Part shown: in pieces, positions 30,668 through 40,443 of the stretch
Position numbering within the stretch: position 1 is the first letter of the stretch
How the letters are laid out: every line of letters begins with the position of its first letter
Assembly (NCBI RefSeq): GCF_000518085.1
Contig: NZ_KI912377.1
Coordinates: forward strand, 18,674-82,673
Reading direction: 5' to 3'
Source: Bartonella grahamii ATCC 700132
GTDB lineage: Bacteria > Pseudomonadota > Alphaproteobacteria > Rhizobiales > Rhizobiaceae
DNA: 64,000 bases
The notes under the pieces: model-generated
The model's database searches: none
What the model was told of the DNA's origin: nothing
What the model saw: only the letters and a program-made list of their open reading frames with translations
Program-made: the position numbers and the translations under genes

Positions 30668-31261
30668 GTGTCTCGTAGAATTTTTGCTGTTGTGATATGT
30701 GTGTTTTGTTTTTTTTCATTATTCGCTGTCGCCGGTAATTCTAGTCCAGCAAGTGATGCGAGCCTCCTTGTTTTATCTCTCAAAGATGGTGATGTCATTA
30801 TTCGTCTGCGTCCTGATTTGGCGCCAAAACATGTTGCGCAAATCAAAAGATTAACAGAAGAGGGGGCCTATAATAATGTTGTGTTTCATCGCGTTATTCC
30901 TAATTTCATGGCACAAACTGGTGATGTAAAGTTTGGAAAAAAAGGCAGTAGAGATTTTGATCTGAAACGCGTTGGTATGGGAGGCTCAAATTATCCCAAT
31001 ATACCGGCAGAGTTTTCAAAGCAGCCGTTTAAGCGTGGTACTGTTGGGATGGCACGGTCACAAGATCCGGATTCCGCGAATTCTCAATTCTTCATTTGTT
31101 TTGATGATGCTGCTTTTTTAAATGGTCAGTATACGGTTGTTGGAGAGGTTATAAAGGGGATGGATGTTGTTGATAAAATAAAAAAAGGTACGACAAGCAA
31201 TAATGGATCTGTAAAAAATCCTGATGTTATTAATGCTGCTACTTTACAAGTTGAGAAATGA
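30668..31261 (+). CDS. Periplasmic peptidyl-prolyl cis-trans isomerase (cyclophilin type)
   Basis: Catalyses proline isomerisation during folding of exported proteins. 197 residues from a GTG start; a Sec signal peptide (about 1-24, with a strongly hydrophobic core ending VAGNSS) makes it periplasmic. The cyclophilin core is complete: VVFHRVIPNFMAQTGD, MARSQDPDSANSQFFIC (catalytic Arg and Gln/Phe region) and LNGQYTVVGEV. The usual Trp of human cyclophilin A is replaced, as in bacterial types. It pairs with a cytoplasmic paralogue 18 bases downstream. Confidence 0.92.
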   Translation: MSRRIFAVVICVFCFFSLFAVAGNSSPASDASLLVLSLKDGDVIIRLRPDLAPKHVAQIKRLTEEGAYNNVVFHRVIPNFMAQTGDVKFGKKGSRDFDLKRVGMGGSNYPNIPAEFSKQPFKRGTVGMARSQDPDSANSQFFICFDDAAFLNGQYTVVGEVIKGMDVVDKIKKGTTSNNGSVKNPDVINAATLQVEK

Positions 31262-31279
31262 ATCAAAGGAGCTTTCCAT

Positions 31280-31792
31280 ATGGCTGAGAATAAAAATCCA
31301 GAGAATACTTTAATTCTTGAAACAACAAAGGGCAGAGTTGTTATTGAGCTTTTGGCTGATTTAGCGCCTTGTCATGTTGCACGTATTAAAGAACTGGTAC
31401 GTGAAGGTGCTTATGATAATGTTATTTTCCATCGCGTTATTGATGGTTTTATGGCGCAAACTGGCGATGTGCAATTTGGAAAGAAGGATAGTGAAAAATT
31501 CAATTTATCCCGTGCGGGTATGGGGGGGGCAGAAAAACCAAATTTAACAGCAGAGTTTTCAAATCTTTCTCATAAGCGTGGTACAGTTTCTATGGCACGT
31601 AGTCAGAATCCAAATTCTGCTAATTCTCAGTTTTTTATTTGTTTTGCAGATGCTCCGTGGCTTGATCGTCAATATTCCATATGGGGACAGGTTGTTGAAG
31701 GTATGGAAAATGTTGATAAAATTAAACGTGGTGAACCTGTTGCAGATCCAGATTCAATTACCAAAGCCGTTATTGCTGCGGATGCAAAATAG
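31280..31792 (+). CDS. ppiB: Cytoplasmic peptidyl-prolyl cis-trans isomerase B
   Basis: Cyclophilin of 170 residues without a signal peptide, so cytoplasmic, unlike the paralogue just upstream, with which it shares most motifs. Core: VIFHRVIDGFMAQTGD, SMARSQNPNSANSQFFIC and WLDRQYSIWGQVVEGM. The TCAAAGGAGC leader is a strong ribosome site. The two genes look like an old tandem duplication that split into a periplasmic and a cytoplasmic form. It ends the gyrA run; no strong terminator is seen after it. Confidence 0.92.
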   Translation: MAENKNPENTLILETTKGRVVIELLADLAPCHVARIKELVREGAYDNVIFHRVIDGFMAQTGDVQFGKKDSEKFNLSRAGMGGAEKPNLTAEFSNLSHKRGTVSMARSQNPNSANSQFFICFADAPWLDRQYSIWGQVVEGMENVDKIKRGEPVADPDSITKAVIAADAK

Positions 31793-31884
31793 TATAAATT
31801 ATACTGACTTCAATTGTAAGTTTCTAAGAAAAAATACTCTTTTCTGATCAATAAAAGCACACAAAACTTTTTTGTAGTATCACG

Positions 31885-32650
31885 CTTACCTTTTATAATT
31901 TCGAGCTAAGAATTGTCCATATATTTCCTTCAATCGGATCTTCCTGAAGAGTATAATGCGAAGGATTTGTACAAACACCTGTCAGAATAAGAAAACGCAA
32001 AGTCTGTTGTGTTATGGTTGTTGTTTGGAAAAGTGTTTTATAAAAAATTCGGCATTTCTCTTCAATTCATTGTCGGTCTATTAATGGTTTTATGATGTTA
32101 CTTTCCTGAGAGAGCGTGTGCTTTTGTTGCTGCTTGTAAATCAACATCCAATCCTAATGCAGCAGCACACATATTAATACGGATAAGAGCCTTATGAGCT
32201 TCTCCAGTTTTGCCTAGCAAGGTGGAAAATCAGCGTTTGTGTATATCTCATTGGTGTCATCTTTAAAACAAGAAGACAGTTTAATCTTAGAAGAATGTAA
32301 AGGCGCAGAGGTGAAATAAATGGCTAGTCTTGCCATATTCTTTTTAATTCAGCTTTGCTTTTTTAAAAAGTATCTAAAGCGATATCATTTAAATAATGAA
32401 GGTTATGCATAGCCTTACGCTTTTATTTTTCTCGTTTTTTAATAGAGGAACGCTCCAAACGGAATATACTTAATGTTGCACATTTACGTGTTTTTTTAAG
32501 AAGCATTTCTCAGTACATATCAACATTCACTTCCATAATGAGGTTCGTGGTGTGTATAGTTTTAAAGCTATAAATAGTATAAATCTATTATGCACCACCA
32601 TCTTTAAAGCTTGTGAAGGAGCAAGAGGGGACCATCATACGCTTTTTCAG
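31885..32650 (-). pseudogene. Phage-type tyrosine integrase relic 2
   Basis: Read leftward: PLLLLHK near 32625, KKREK and KRKAMHNLHYLNDIALDTF near 32400, SKAELK near 32340, then LLGKTGEAHKALIRINMC and AAALGLDVDLQAATKAHAL (to a TAA at 32098-32100). After shifts it gives LRFLILTGVCTNPSHYTL and IEGNIWTIL near 31920. This is the same integrase family as relic 1, in the opposite orientation. It extends further, into the catalytic domain (the LILTGVR region holds the first catalytic Arg, here Cys-substituted). It has many stops and shifts and is clearly dead. Confidence 0.65.
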
Positions 32651-33240
32651 CCTCTAATGTTACGATAGAGCTTTTGATATTTGAGAATCTTTACAAAAAG
32701 CATTTTTAGTTTTTTTATTTACACGTTAATTTCTTTTGTGAATTATCTCAAGTGCCAAGAGCTATCTCAATATTGTGAGGGGATAAATGATTATGCTCAT
32801 TTGTGCTTTTATTAAGCGTGAGGATCGCCGTGCCCAGTAGATGAAAAATTTTTATCTGTAAAAGTAAAGAATATTGTAAGCTGTACAATGCGTTCAGATT
32901 TTTCTTCTATACGTACAAAGTTACTGCTTATGGAAGTATGTGAAGATGAGATTATTGTGATAATAATTTTGCAGTTCTATTAAGGATTTAGTGCGTTAAG
33001 CGTAGGTATTTTGAGGTATGATATTATAAAGATTTTACTATTTTTCTGGAGCTAGATTATCACTTTATTATGGTGATTTCTTAACAAGAAATGTTCTTTT
33101 ATCTCGTTTAATTTTTTATGCTGGTTACAATATTGAGCGAATCAAAAATTAATTCATAAAGCTTATGACAATGCTCGTAAGGGGATATCTTTTTTCTTTC
33201 TATAGAGATATGCATTGATGGAATCAAAAAGACGAGAGTT
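32651..33240. other. Intergenic stretch upstream of tgt
   Basis: No supportable gene. It follows the integrase relic and may contain further phage or island debris. The tgt start is preceded by AGACGAGAG. Confidence 0.4.
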
Positions 33241-34359
33241 ATGATAAAGACATTTCATTATAGAAAAATTGCTCAAGATGGGTATGCACGTCGAGGCGAA
33301 ATTATAACGGGGCGAGGATGTGTTCGTACACCCGCATTTATGCCTGTTGGAACGGCGGGAACTGTTAAGGCTATGTATATGGATCAGATACGTGATCTTG
33401 GTGCAGATATCATTTTAGGGAATACTTATCATTTAATGTTACGTCCAGGAGCTGAACGTGTTGCGCGTTTGGGAGGATTACATGAATTTTCACGCTGGAG
33501 TGGACCTATTTTAACCGATTCTGGTGGCTTTCAGGTTATGTCATTGGCGGGAATCCGTAAAATTACTGAACAAGGTGTTATTTTTCGTTCTTACATTAAT
33601 GGATCTTACTATGAAATGAGTCCAGAGCGTTCTATCGAAATTCAAGAACTTCTTGGTGCGGATATTCAGATGCAGTTAGATCAATGTATTGCATTACCTG
33701 CAACTGAAAAAGAAATGGAAGAAGCTATGGAACTTTCATTGCGGTGGGCGCAGCGTTGTAAAACAGCTTTTGGAGATCAGCCAGATAAAGCATTGTTTGG
33801 GATTGTTCAAGGTGGTGATAATATGAAACTGCGTGAACGTTCTGCTCAAGCATTAAAAGAAATGGATTTAAAAGGTTACGCTATTGGAGGGCTTGCTGTT
33901 GGTGAGCCGCAGAGTGTTATGACAGCAGTATTGGATACTACTTGTCCGATTTTACCAGAGGATAAACCACGCTATCTTATGGGAGTAGGAACACCTGATG
34001 ATATTTTACAAAGTGTTGCTCGTGGTGTTGATATGTTTGATTGTGTTATGCCGACGCGTGCAGGACGTCATGGTTTAGCTTTTACCCGCTTTGGTAGAAT
34101 TAATTTGCGTAATGCGCGTTATGCAGAAGATCCACATCCTCTTGATCCGCAGTCACTTTGTCCAGCAGCACATGATTATAGTTGTGCTTATTTGCATCAT
34201 TTGATCAAATCTGGTGAATCTCTTGGGGGTATGTTGTTGACTTGGAATAATCTTTTTTATTATCAACAACTGATGCAGGGAATTCGTGATGCCATTGAAG
34301 AAGGCTGTTATGCTGATTTTTGCGCTGAAACGCGTGCTCTATGGGCACAAGGACGCTAA
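33241..34359 (+). CDS. tgt: tRNA-guanine transglycosylase (queuine tRNA-ribosyltransferase)
   Basis: Exchanges guanine-34 of the GUN anticodon tRNAs for preQ1. 372 residues. Present are [10 protein letters not shown], the substrate-binding Asp93 in [18 protein letters not shown], and the nucleophile Asp267 in [13 protein letters not shown]. In the C-terminal zinc site the family's Cys-x-Cys-x2-Cys plus His reads Ser305, Cys307, Ala310 and Asn336 ([17 protein letters not shown] and [10 protein letters not shown]), so three of the four ligands known from the Zymomonas enzyme are replaced. The catalytic residues remain, so activity is plausible. It is a lone gene between an integrase relic and an AT-rich spacer. 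Confidence 0.95.
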   Translation: MIKTFHYRKIAQDGYARRGEIITGRGCVRTPAFMPVGTAGTVKAMYMDQIRDLGADIILGNTYHLMLRPGAERVARLGGLHEFSRWSGPILTDSGGFQVMSLAGIRKITEQGVIFRSYINGSYYEMSPERSIEIQELLGADIQMQLDQCIALPATEKEMEEAMELSLRWAQRCKTAFGDQPDKALFGIVQGGDNMKLRERSAQALKEMDLKGYAIGGLAVGEPQSVMTAVLDTTCPILPEDKPRYLMGVGTPDDILQSVARGVDMFDCVMPTRAGRHGLAFTRFGRINLRNARYAEDPHPLDPQSLCPAAHDYSCAYLHHLIKSGESLGGMLLTWNNLFYYQQLMQGIRDAIEEGCYADFCAETRALWAQGR

Positions 34360-34530
34360 AATATTAATCGTAATATAGCGTTTCATTTTTTTATTGAATT
34401 TATTCTTTCACTTACAAATTTAGCTAAAAATATGAAATTAGAAACACCTTCCAAAATTATAAATTCCACTATCCTAAGATATAGCAGTGCGGTTTTATAG
34501 GGCATATATTCTTTTTCTAATTACTATATA
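34360..34530. other. Spacer after tgt
   Basis: AT-rich; no terminator is clear. Confidence 0.35.
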
Positions 34531-34593
34531 AAACAGAAACTGTTACTCCGGTACGCGCTACCTGATCCGGAGAAAAACAGTTTATTTCTGTTT
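34531..34593. other. Long imperfect hairpin, possible structured RNA
   Basis: The inner stem CTCCGG (34546-34551) pairs with CCGGAG (34567-34572) around a 15-base loop. The outer arms AAACAGAAA and CTGTT (34531-34544) pair with AACAGTTT...TTTCTGTTT (34576-34593) with a bulge. It is GC-rich in a very AT-rich spacer. It may be a terminator-like element, a small RNA or a remnant of a small mobile repeat; the strand cannot be told. Confidence 0.35.
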
Positions 34594-35015
34594 CTGATGA
34601 CTGTTTAAAGCAACAATGTTAATGAGGCGTTAGCGAACTATTAAAGAAGTATGAAAATTGTATTTTTATGAGCTAATTTGTGTTTTTTATTACTAAAGGT
34701 AAAGAATGGGTTATATACAATCGAATAGATAAATTTTTAGAAAATTAAAAGAAAACTAAAATAAGATTACAACATTTTAAATATTATAATTATATATTTT
34801 AAGGCATAAAAAAATTTAAATATTAATCACGATAATTAGCACATTTATAAAATATCGATAAATATATTAAAATAAAACTTATTATATTTGTTTTCTGCTC
34901 TATTTATAGAATTTATCTGAAAATAAGCATAATATATTTACGTGAATATTTTAATTTAAAGATAATGAGTTAGATATCTGATGCGATTCCTCTGTTAGAG
35001 GAGGGAGGGGTAAAG
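34594..35015. other. Very AT-rich spacer
   Basis: No gene is seen. It ends in a strong ribosome-site-like run (GAGGAGGGAGGGG) before the ATG at 35016. Confidence 0.4.
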
Positions 35016-35431
35016 ATGCCTAAAAGAGGATATTTAATAAATCTAGAAACCAAGCACTATTATCATGAGAGTTTTTAAAAGATTCTATAATAATTTATAA
35101 GAATGGCGTAAAGTTGAAATTATAGCTTATCAATTTGGAGGATCTGCATTTAGATAACAAAAATAATGCAACAATAATTTTGGGAGAAGTTTTATCTTTG
35201 TATCAAGATAATGATGAGATGTGGTTCACTTGTTTGAAGTGCATTATTCGAAAAATTTTAGAATTATTTATAGGGTATAGTATATCGTTGCAAAATAAAG
35301 GTTTCACTGTAAAATTGGAACTGCTGAAAATAGGAGACAAAGTTTATTGTTTGGCAGATCTGATAAAAATAGGTGAATACGTCTATAACCTTGAGGGTTT
35401 CAAAGATTTTCCATTAAAGAATCTTACCTAA
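35016..35431 (+). pseudogene. Possible broken small gene of unknown function
   Basis: A GGAGGGAGG-type ribosome site leads to an ATG at 35016 (MPKRGYLINLETKHYYHES), which stops after 20 codons. After a one-base shift the frame continues FLKDSIIIYKNGVKLKL, a TAG at 35123-35125, then an open frame of about 95 codons (NATIILGEVLSLYQDNDEMW to GFKDFPLKNLT). Read together, this looks like one protein of about 135 residues with two lesions. The product is not recognised. The downstream frame alone has no proper start codon (TTG at 35135 without a site). Low certainty. Confidence 0.35.
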
Positions 35432-35573
35432 AACTTCATAAAATGCTTTATATATCAAAATATTTCTAAAACTTTATTGGGGACTATTGGGCATGCGTAT
35501 AACAATATTTTGAATTTTTGTTTGTGTGTATTACAGATATCTACAGTTAAAACTCCTATCCAGAAGTGATGAT

Positions 35574-36773
35574 ATGACGGATTCTTATAAACAAAAGGTT
35601 CTTGCATTGGAAATTGATTCGAGAATACGGCGTTTAATAATTTTAGCTCTTGCCGTGGGGAGTTTTGCTATTGGTACTGCAGAGTTTGTTGCAATGGGGC
35701 TACTGCCAGAGATGGCACGAAGTTCATATGTTGATATTCCTACCGCTGGTCAATATATTTCTGCTTATGCATTAGGAGTTGTGATTGGAGCACCTCTTTT
35801 AGCTGTGGCAACAGCTCAGGTATCACGCAAAACTGTTTTGATAGGATTGATGCTTTTTTATGCTTTAGCAAATATTGCTAGTGCCTTTGTTTCTGATTTT
35901 AGCATATTAGTAGTATTACGCTTTCTCAGTGGACTTCCCCATGGAATCTATTTTGGACTTGCGGCTATGGTTGCCTCTTCAATGGTAGAAATGAAAGAAC
36001 GTTCTAAAGCTGTTGGATATGTTATGCTTGGCTTAACAATTGCAACCGTTTTGGGAGCACCCAGTGCTACTTGGATTGGTCAACTTATTGGTTGGCAGAT
36101 TGCTTTTGTCCTTGTTGGTATGATTGCTTTATTATGTTGTTTGCTTATTTGGAATTTTTTGCCTTGTGATTTAAGTTTTCCAAAAACGAATCCTTTGCAC
36201 GAAATGGGTGCATTAAAGCAAAAGCAGGTATGGCTTCTTTTGTTTATGGTTTCGGTGGGAGCGTCAGGATTATTTTCTGTTTTCACTTATATCAAGTCAA
36301 CATTAATGCATATTTCTGGTGTTTCACTTGAGTGGGTACCATTTATCATGCCGCTAGTTGGATTGGGAATGGTGGTAGGAAATCTCTTGGGGCCTAAATT
36401 AGCTGTTAAAATTGGTATTTCGCCGATGATATTTTTTTCTATGCTTTGGAGCGTATTTGTTTTTTTTCTTTTTTTCTTTTTATCCTATGCTCCGTTAACA
36501 GCGGCAGTAGGATGCTTTTTTGTTGGGACTTCTTTTGCTGCTATGCCTTCTATACAAACAAAAATTATGGATGTTGCACTACAGGGACAGATTTTGGCAG
36601 GAGCATTAATGCAGTCTGCTTTTAATATTGCCAACGCTCTTGGTGCAGAATCTGGAGCATTAGTTTTAAAATTGGGCTATAGTTATGAATATACAGCTAT
36701 TTTAGGAAGTGTTCTGACTTTGTGTGGATTAATGATTTTTTGCGTCTCATGGTATATGGAGAAGCATGCTTAA
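35574..36773 (+). CDS. MFS efflux transporter (AraJ/DHA1-like)
   Basis: A 399-residue inner-membrane exporter with 12 hydrophobic helices. The first helix region reads GSFAIGTAEFVAMGLLPEMA, the hallmark of the AraJ/YdhP/NepI branch of DHA1 drug/H+ antiporters. The MFS signature between helices 2 and 3 appears as QVSRKTVLIG. The start at 35574 (MTDSYKQ) is preferred over a GTG 16 codons upstream because the upstream part has no membrane logic. It is convergent with the next MFS gene, only 43 bases apart. The substrate (sugar, purine or drug) cannot be read. Confidence 0.87.
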   Translation: MTDSYKQKVLALEIDSRIRRLIILALAVGSFAIGTAEFVAMGLLPEMARSSYVDIPTAGQYISAYALGVVIGAPLLAVATAQVSRKTVLIGLMLFYALANIASAFVSDFSILVVLRFLSGLPHGIYFGLAAMVASSMVEMKERSKAVGYVMLGLTIATVLGAPSATWIGQLIGWQIAFVLVGMIALLCCLLIWNFLPCDLSFPKTNPLHEMGALKQKQVWLLLFMVSVGASGLFSVFTYIKSTLMHISGVSLEWVPFIMPLVGLGMVVGNLLGPKLAVKIGISPMIFFSMLWSVFVFFLFFFLSYAPLTAAVGCFFVGTSFAAMPSIQTKIMDVALQGQILAGALMQSAFNIANALGAESGALVLKLGYSYEYTAILGSVLTLCGLMIFCVSWYMEKHA

Positions 36774-36816
36774 CATTTCTTTTAACTATTAAGAGAAAAA
36801 ATATTTTTTTATTTAT

Positions 36817-38244
36817 TTAGTTATTTGATTGTCCTGTTGGGTTTTTTAATATGCGATAGGAAACGCGTAGAGCAAATGGAATACCAAGACAAAATAAAAG
36901 ACCGATGAGTACGACAAGAAGAGTCTTGGCGGCTGAAATCATTCCTACTGTTCCTCCAGGATTAAAGAGGCCAGCAAAATTGGTGATTGCTCCTGCAAGT
37001 GTTGCACTTAATGCGGCTGAAAATAGTTGTACAGAAGTAAGGGATTCGCTAGCACGTAGAGTATCTTCATTGTTTGCACATTGTAAGATCCGTGTTAACA
37101 AATGCGGCCACGCTATGCCTGCACTAATCCCGATAGAAAACAATGCTAAGCAAATGATAAAAATATGTTCAGATGTAGAATCTTTTATTGGAATGAGCCA
37201 TAAAAGACTGCTTATACCAAAAAGGCTTAATATGGGGGAATATACAATGATGCTGCGAACTTTTTTTGCGGATATACCAGCACTTAATAGAGAACCGCAT
37301 GTCCACCCCAAGCTCATGAGTGATGCTATATAACCAGCAATAAGTGGGGCTTGTCCATGAAGCTCTTGAAGAAAAAGTGGAAAATAAAGCTCTACGCTAT
37401 ACACTACTGTCGTCATAACGAGTATCAATGCATAAATAGAAAAAAACTCAGAAGAGAAGGAAAAGGATTTATGCGGTAACATGGGATGAAGTGTGGATGA
37501 TTCGATCTTTGCTAGAACAAAGAAAAGGGTTAATCCAATAACTAATCCGAAAATTTGCGCAATTGTGGTATTTATAGCACCACCAGCAGAAATAATAAAA
37601 ATTAATAAGATGAGTATGGAGAGTTGTAGGAGAGGAAAGGGAGATGTTGGAATCTCTCTTTCATTTTCGTTTGGTAAAACTTTAAGAGCTATGAGCAAGA
37701 AGATTATCGCTAATATGCCGATAACCCAAAAGGATGCTCTCCATACGCCATAATGTACAGAAATGCCACCGATAGCTGGTCCTAACAAGGTTGATATTCC
37801 CCACATTCCAGAGATGATACTCAATGCATGTGACCATACAGATGGACTAAAAACAAGACGCACCATAGAATAGGATAAGGATAGTAAAGAGCCGCTTCCA
37901 AATCCTTGAATAAAGCGTCCTATTAGAAATAATGGCATAGTCGAAGCTGTAGCACATATGAAGGTACCAAAAGTAAAAATGAAACCAGAGATCACATAAG
38001 CTTTGCGAGGACCTGTTTTCTCTAATATTTTTGTTGCAAGCGAAGTCCCAAGGAGCGACGCTGTAATAAAAACAGTTGCCACCCAAGAATAATATAGTCC
38101 ATCGCCAATATCACTCATAAGAGAGGGTAAAATAGTAATAACTACATAAACGTTAGTAGCGTGCAATATAACACCGCCTATAAACGTTAAAAAGCGAATA
38201 CCATTTCTACCTAATAAAAGTGCAGACCAGCTTTTTTTTTCCAC
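36817..38244 (-). CDS. MFS transporter, EmrB/QacA-like
   Basis: 475 residues with about 12-14 hydrophobic helices. After a short basic N-terminus comes VYVVITILPSLMSDIG, the D1-like motif of multidrug MFS members. The loop GPRKAYVISG stands at the 2-3 signature, and GRFIQGFGSGSLLSLSYSM with LGPAIGGISVHYGVWRASF carries the antiporter motif C. The second half has SLGWTCGSLLSAG. It probably exports a drug or metabolite with proton exchange. No membrane-fusion partner is adjacent. It is convergent with the other MFS gene. Confidence 0.85.
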   Translation of the reverse strand: MEKKSWSALLLGRNGIRFLTFIGGVILHATNVYVVITILPSLMSDIGDGLYYSWVATVFITASLLGTSLATKILEKTGPRKAYVISGFIFTFGTFICATASTMPLFLIGRFIQGFGSGSLLSLSYSMVRLVFSPSVWSHALSIISGMWGISTLLGPAIGGISVHYGVWRASFWVIGILAIIFLLIALKVLPNENEREIPTSPFPLLQLSILILLIFIISAGGAINTTIAQIFGLVIGLTLFFVLAKIESSTLHPMLPHKSFSFSSEFFSIYALILVMTTVVYSVELYFPLFLQELHGQAPLIAGYIASLMSLGWTCGSLLSAGISAKKVRSIIVYSPILSLFGISSLLWLIPIKDSTSEHIFIICLALFSIGISAGIAWPHLLTRILQCANNEDTLRASESLTSVQLFSAALSATLAGAITNFAGLFNPGGTVGMISAAKTLLVVLIGLLFCLGIPFALRVSYRILKNPTGQSNN

Positions 38245-38318
38245 TGTTTTTACTATTCAGTAAAGAGTTGACCTTTTTTATTTATAAGGCAGTTATCTGA
38301 ATTTGCCAAGAAAAGATT

Positions 38319-38344
38319 CAAAGCCCTCCTTTTGCAGAGCTTTG
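38319..38344 (-). terminator. Possible terminator after icd
   Basis: CAAAGC (38339-38344 on the minus strand) pairs with GCTTTG (38319-38324), with an inner TC/GA continuation. On the minus strand it is followed by AATCTTTTCTT. It is a weak stem of the right polarity 22 bases after the icd stop. Confidence 0.3.
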
Positions 38345-38365
38345 GAATTTAAATGAAGTGATAAC

Positions 38366-39580
38366 TTAATTGTTCACAGCTTTTTTAAGATTTTCATCAA
38401 TTTTATCAAGAAAACCTGTTGTAGAAAGCCATTTTTGTTTAGGTCCAATCAAAAGCGCGAGATCTTTGGTCATAAAACCTTCTTCAACGGTCTTAATACA
38501 AACTTCTTCTAATGTTTTGGCGAAGTTTTTTAATTTTTCGTTGTTATCTAGTTTAGCACGGTGTGCCAGTCCACGCGTCCATGCGAAAATAGATGCAATA
38601 GAATTTGTTGATGTTTCTTCGCCTCTTTGATGCTGACGGTAATGGCGTGTTACGGTGCCGTGTGCTGCCTCTGCTTCAACAATTTTACCATCTGGTGTCA
38701 TAAGAACAGAAGTCATGAGACCGAGAGAACCAAAGCCTTGGGCAACAATATCAGATTGAACATCACCATCATAGTTTTTACATGCCCATACATAGCCTCC
38801 TGACCATTTAATTGCAGAAGCAACCATATCATCAATGAGGCGGTGTTCGTAATATAATTTACGATTTTCAAATTCAGTTTTAAATTCCGTATCAAATATT
38901 TCTTGAAAGATATCTTTAAAACGACCATCGTAAGTTTTTAGAATGGTATTTTTTGTTGAAAGATAAACTGGGACATTCCTTTGTAGTCCATAATTAAAGG
39001 ATGCTCGGGCAAAATCACGAATTGACTCATCAAGGTTGTACATAGCCATAGCAACCCCTGCGCTTGGGGCATCAAAAACATCATGTTCAATAACTTGATT
39101 GTCATCACCTACAAATTTAATACTTAATTTCCCTTTTCCTGGAAATTTAAAATCTGTTGCCTTGTACTGATCACCAAAAGCGTGACGTCCAATAATAATT
39201 GGCTTTGTCCAGTTAGGAACAAGGCGAGGGACATTTTTACAGATAATGGGTTCGCGAAAAATGACTCCTCCTAAAATATTGCGGATTGTGCCATTAGGTG
39301 ATTTCCACATTTTTTTTAGGTTAAATTCTTTAACGCGTGCCTCATCAGGTGTGATGGTTGCACATTTTATACCAACCCCATATTTTTTGATAGCATTGGC
39401 AGAATCGATAGTTACCTGATCATTGGTTGCATCACGATTTTCGACGGAAAGATCATAATATTTGAGATCAATGTCGAGATAGGGATGGATTAATTTATCT
39501 TTGATATATTTCCAGATGATACGAGTCATCTCATCCCCATCAAGTTCAACAACGGGTTTTTCTACTTTGATCTTTGCCAT
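38366..39580 (-). CDS. icd: Isocitrate dehydrogenase (NADP+)
   Basis: Oxidative decarboxylation of isocitrate to 2-oxoglutarate with NADPH production, a TCA cycle step. 404 residues, homodimeric class-II type like the mitochondrial enzyme and other alphaproteobacterial ones. Visible: [19 protein letters not shown] near the N-terminus, the substrate loop [31 protein letters not shown] with the conserved Arg, [38 protein letters not shown] with metal-binding Asp residues, and [13 protein letters not shown] for NADP. AAAAGGACTT just upstream of the ATG is the ribosome site. It is a single gene; its 2-oxoglutarate is the signal read by PII (glnB in this window). Confidence 0.96.
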   Translation of the reverse strand: MAKIKVEKPVVELDGDEMTRIIWKYIKDKLIHPYLDIDLKYYDLSVENRDATNDQVTIDSANAIKKYGVGIKCATITPDEARVKEFNLKKMWKSPNGTIRNILGGVIFREPIICKNVPRLVPNWTKPIIIGRHAFGDQYKATDFKFPGKGKLSIKFVGDDNQVIEHDVFDAPSAGVAMAMYNLDESIRDFARASFNYGLQRNVPVYLSTKNTILKTYDGRFKDIFQEIFDTEFKTEFENRKLYYEHRLIDDMVASAIKWSGGYVWACKNYDGDVQSDIVAQGFGSLGLMTSVLMTPDGKIVEAEAAHGTVTRHYRQHQRGEETSTNSIASIFAWTRGLAHRAKLDNNEKLKNFAKTLEEVCIKTVEEGFMTKDLALLIGPKQKWLSTTGFLDKIDENLKKAVNN

Positions 39581-40368
39581 TAGAAGTCCTTTTTTTTTAA
39601 GCGATACTACTTTATAGCACTTTCAAGTTTATAATGAAAAGTAAAAACAAGGGAAAAAAGCACTCAAATATGAGCTTTTAGAATCTATGATCAATAGAGT
39701 GTAAATTTTGTTGGAGGGTTTAATTTTTGAAAAGAAGTGATGTGTTTGCAAATCTATAATTATTCTATGATTGATGAAGAATCTGTTTAATAGATAAGGT
39801 AGTTAGATCACTGGGGGGCAGGAATTATGCATTTTTATTATCAGAGTTTCCATTTAATAAGTTGATCGTATTCTAAATTATAGTTTCTTGATTTATTGTG
39901 TTAGGTGAATAAGAATCTATTTTTATATCGCATTTCAATTCTAAGATTACGGTCTGTTTGTTTATAGAAAAGTTTAATGTGATACAAAGGCACCGTAATT
40001 AAAAATGTTTCATATAAGATGTGTTTTGGGGTGAATTTTAGTTTTGAAGGTTGGAAGAAACGTATAAATGATGTGGCTGGTTTTAATTTAAAAATTAACG
40101 GTATACGCAAAAATATGGCTTATAAACTCACCGGATCACGAGTTAGAACCCTCTAATTTTTATATTTTATCGATTTTTATTGTTATTAACTGTGCGCAGT
40201 AAAACACTATCCTCGAAATGCAACAAAGAAATCAATTATCTAATGATTCTTGTGTCTTTTTTACGAAGAGATCCCTTTAAAAATCTTATTCCCTCGTTTT
40301 TATTTATGCATTCCTCATTTTTAAAAATACAAATAAAATGAATGTATTACACATAGAAAAAAGGATTA
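39581..40368. other. Intergenic stretch
   Basis: No supportable gene. A 69-codon leftward frame at 39901-40110 has no ribosome site. It is AT-rich with a moderate mix of short repeats. Confidence 0.45.
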
Positions 40369-40443
40369 TGGTACGCCCAAGGGGAATCGAACCCCTGTTT
40401 CCGCCGTGAAAGGGCGATGTCCTAACCGCTAGACGATGGGCGC
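40369..40443 (-). tRNA. tRNA-Glu (anticodon UUC)
   Basis: A 75-base cloverleaf on the minus strand. The 5' acceptor arm GCGCCCA pairs with TGGGCGT (G-U at the first pair), the anticodon loop CTTTCAC has TTC at 40408-40410, the T arm reads GGGGTTCGATTCCCC, and the 3' CCA is genome-encoded (40369-40371). The D-arm block CTAGCGGTTAGGAC is typical of bacterial tRNA-Glu. It stands alone in an AT-rich region, with no integrase adjacent. Confidence 0.95.
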
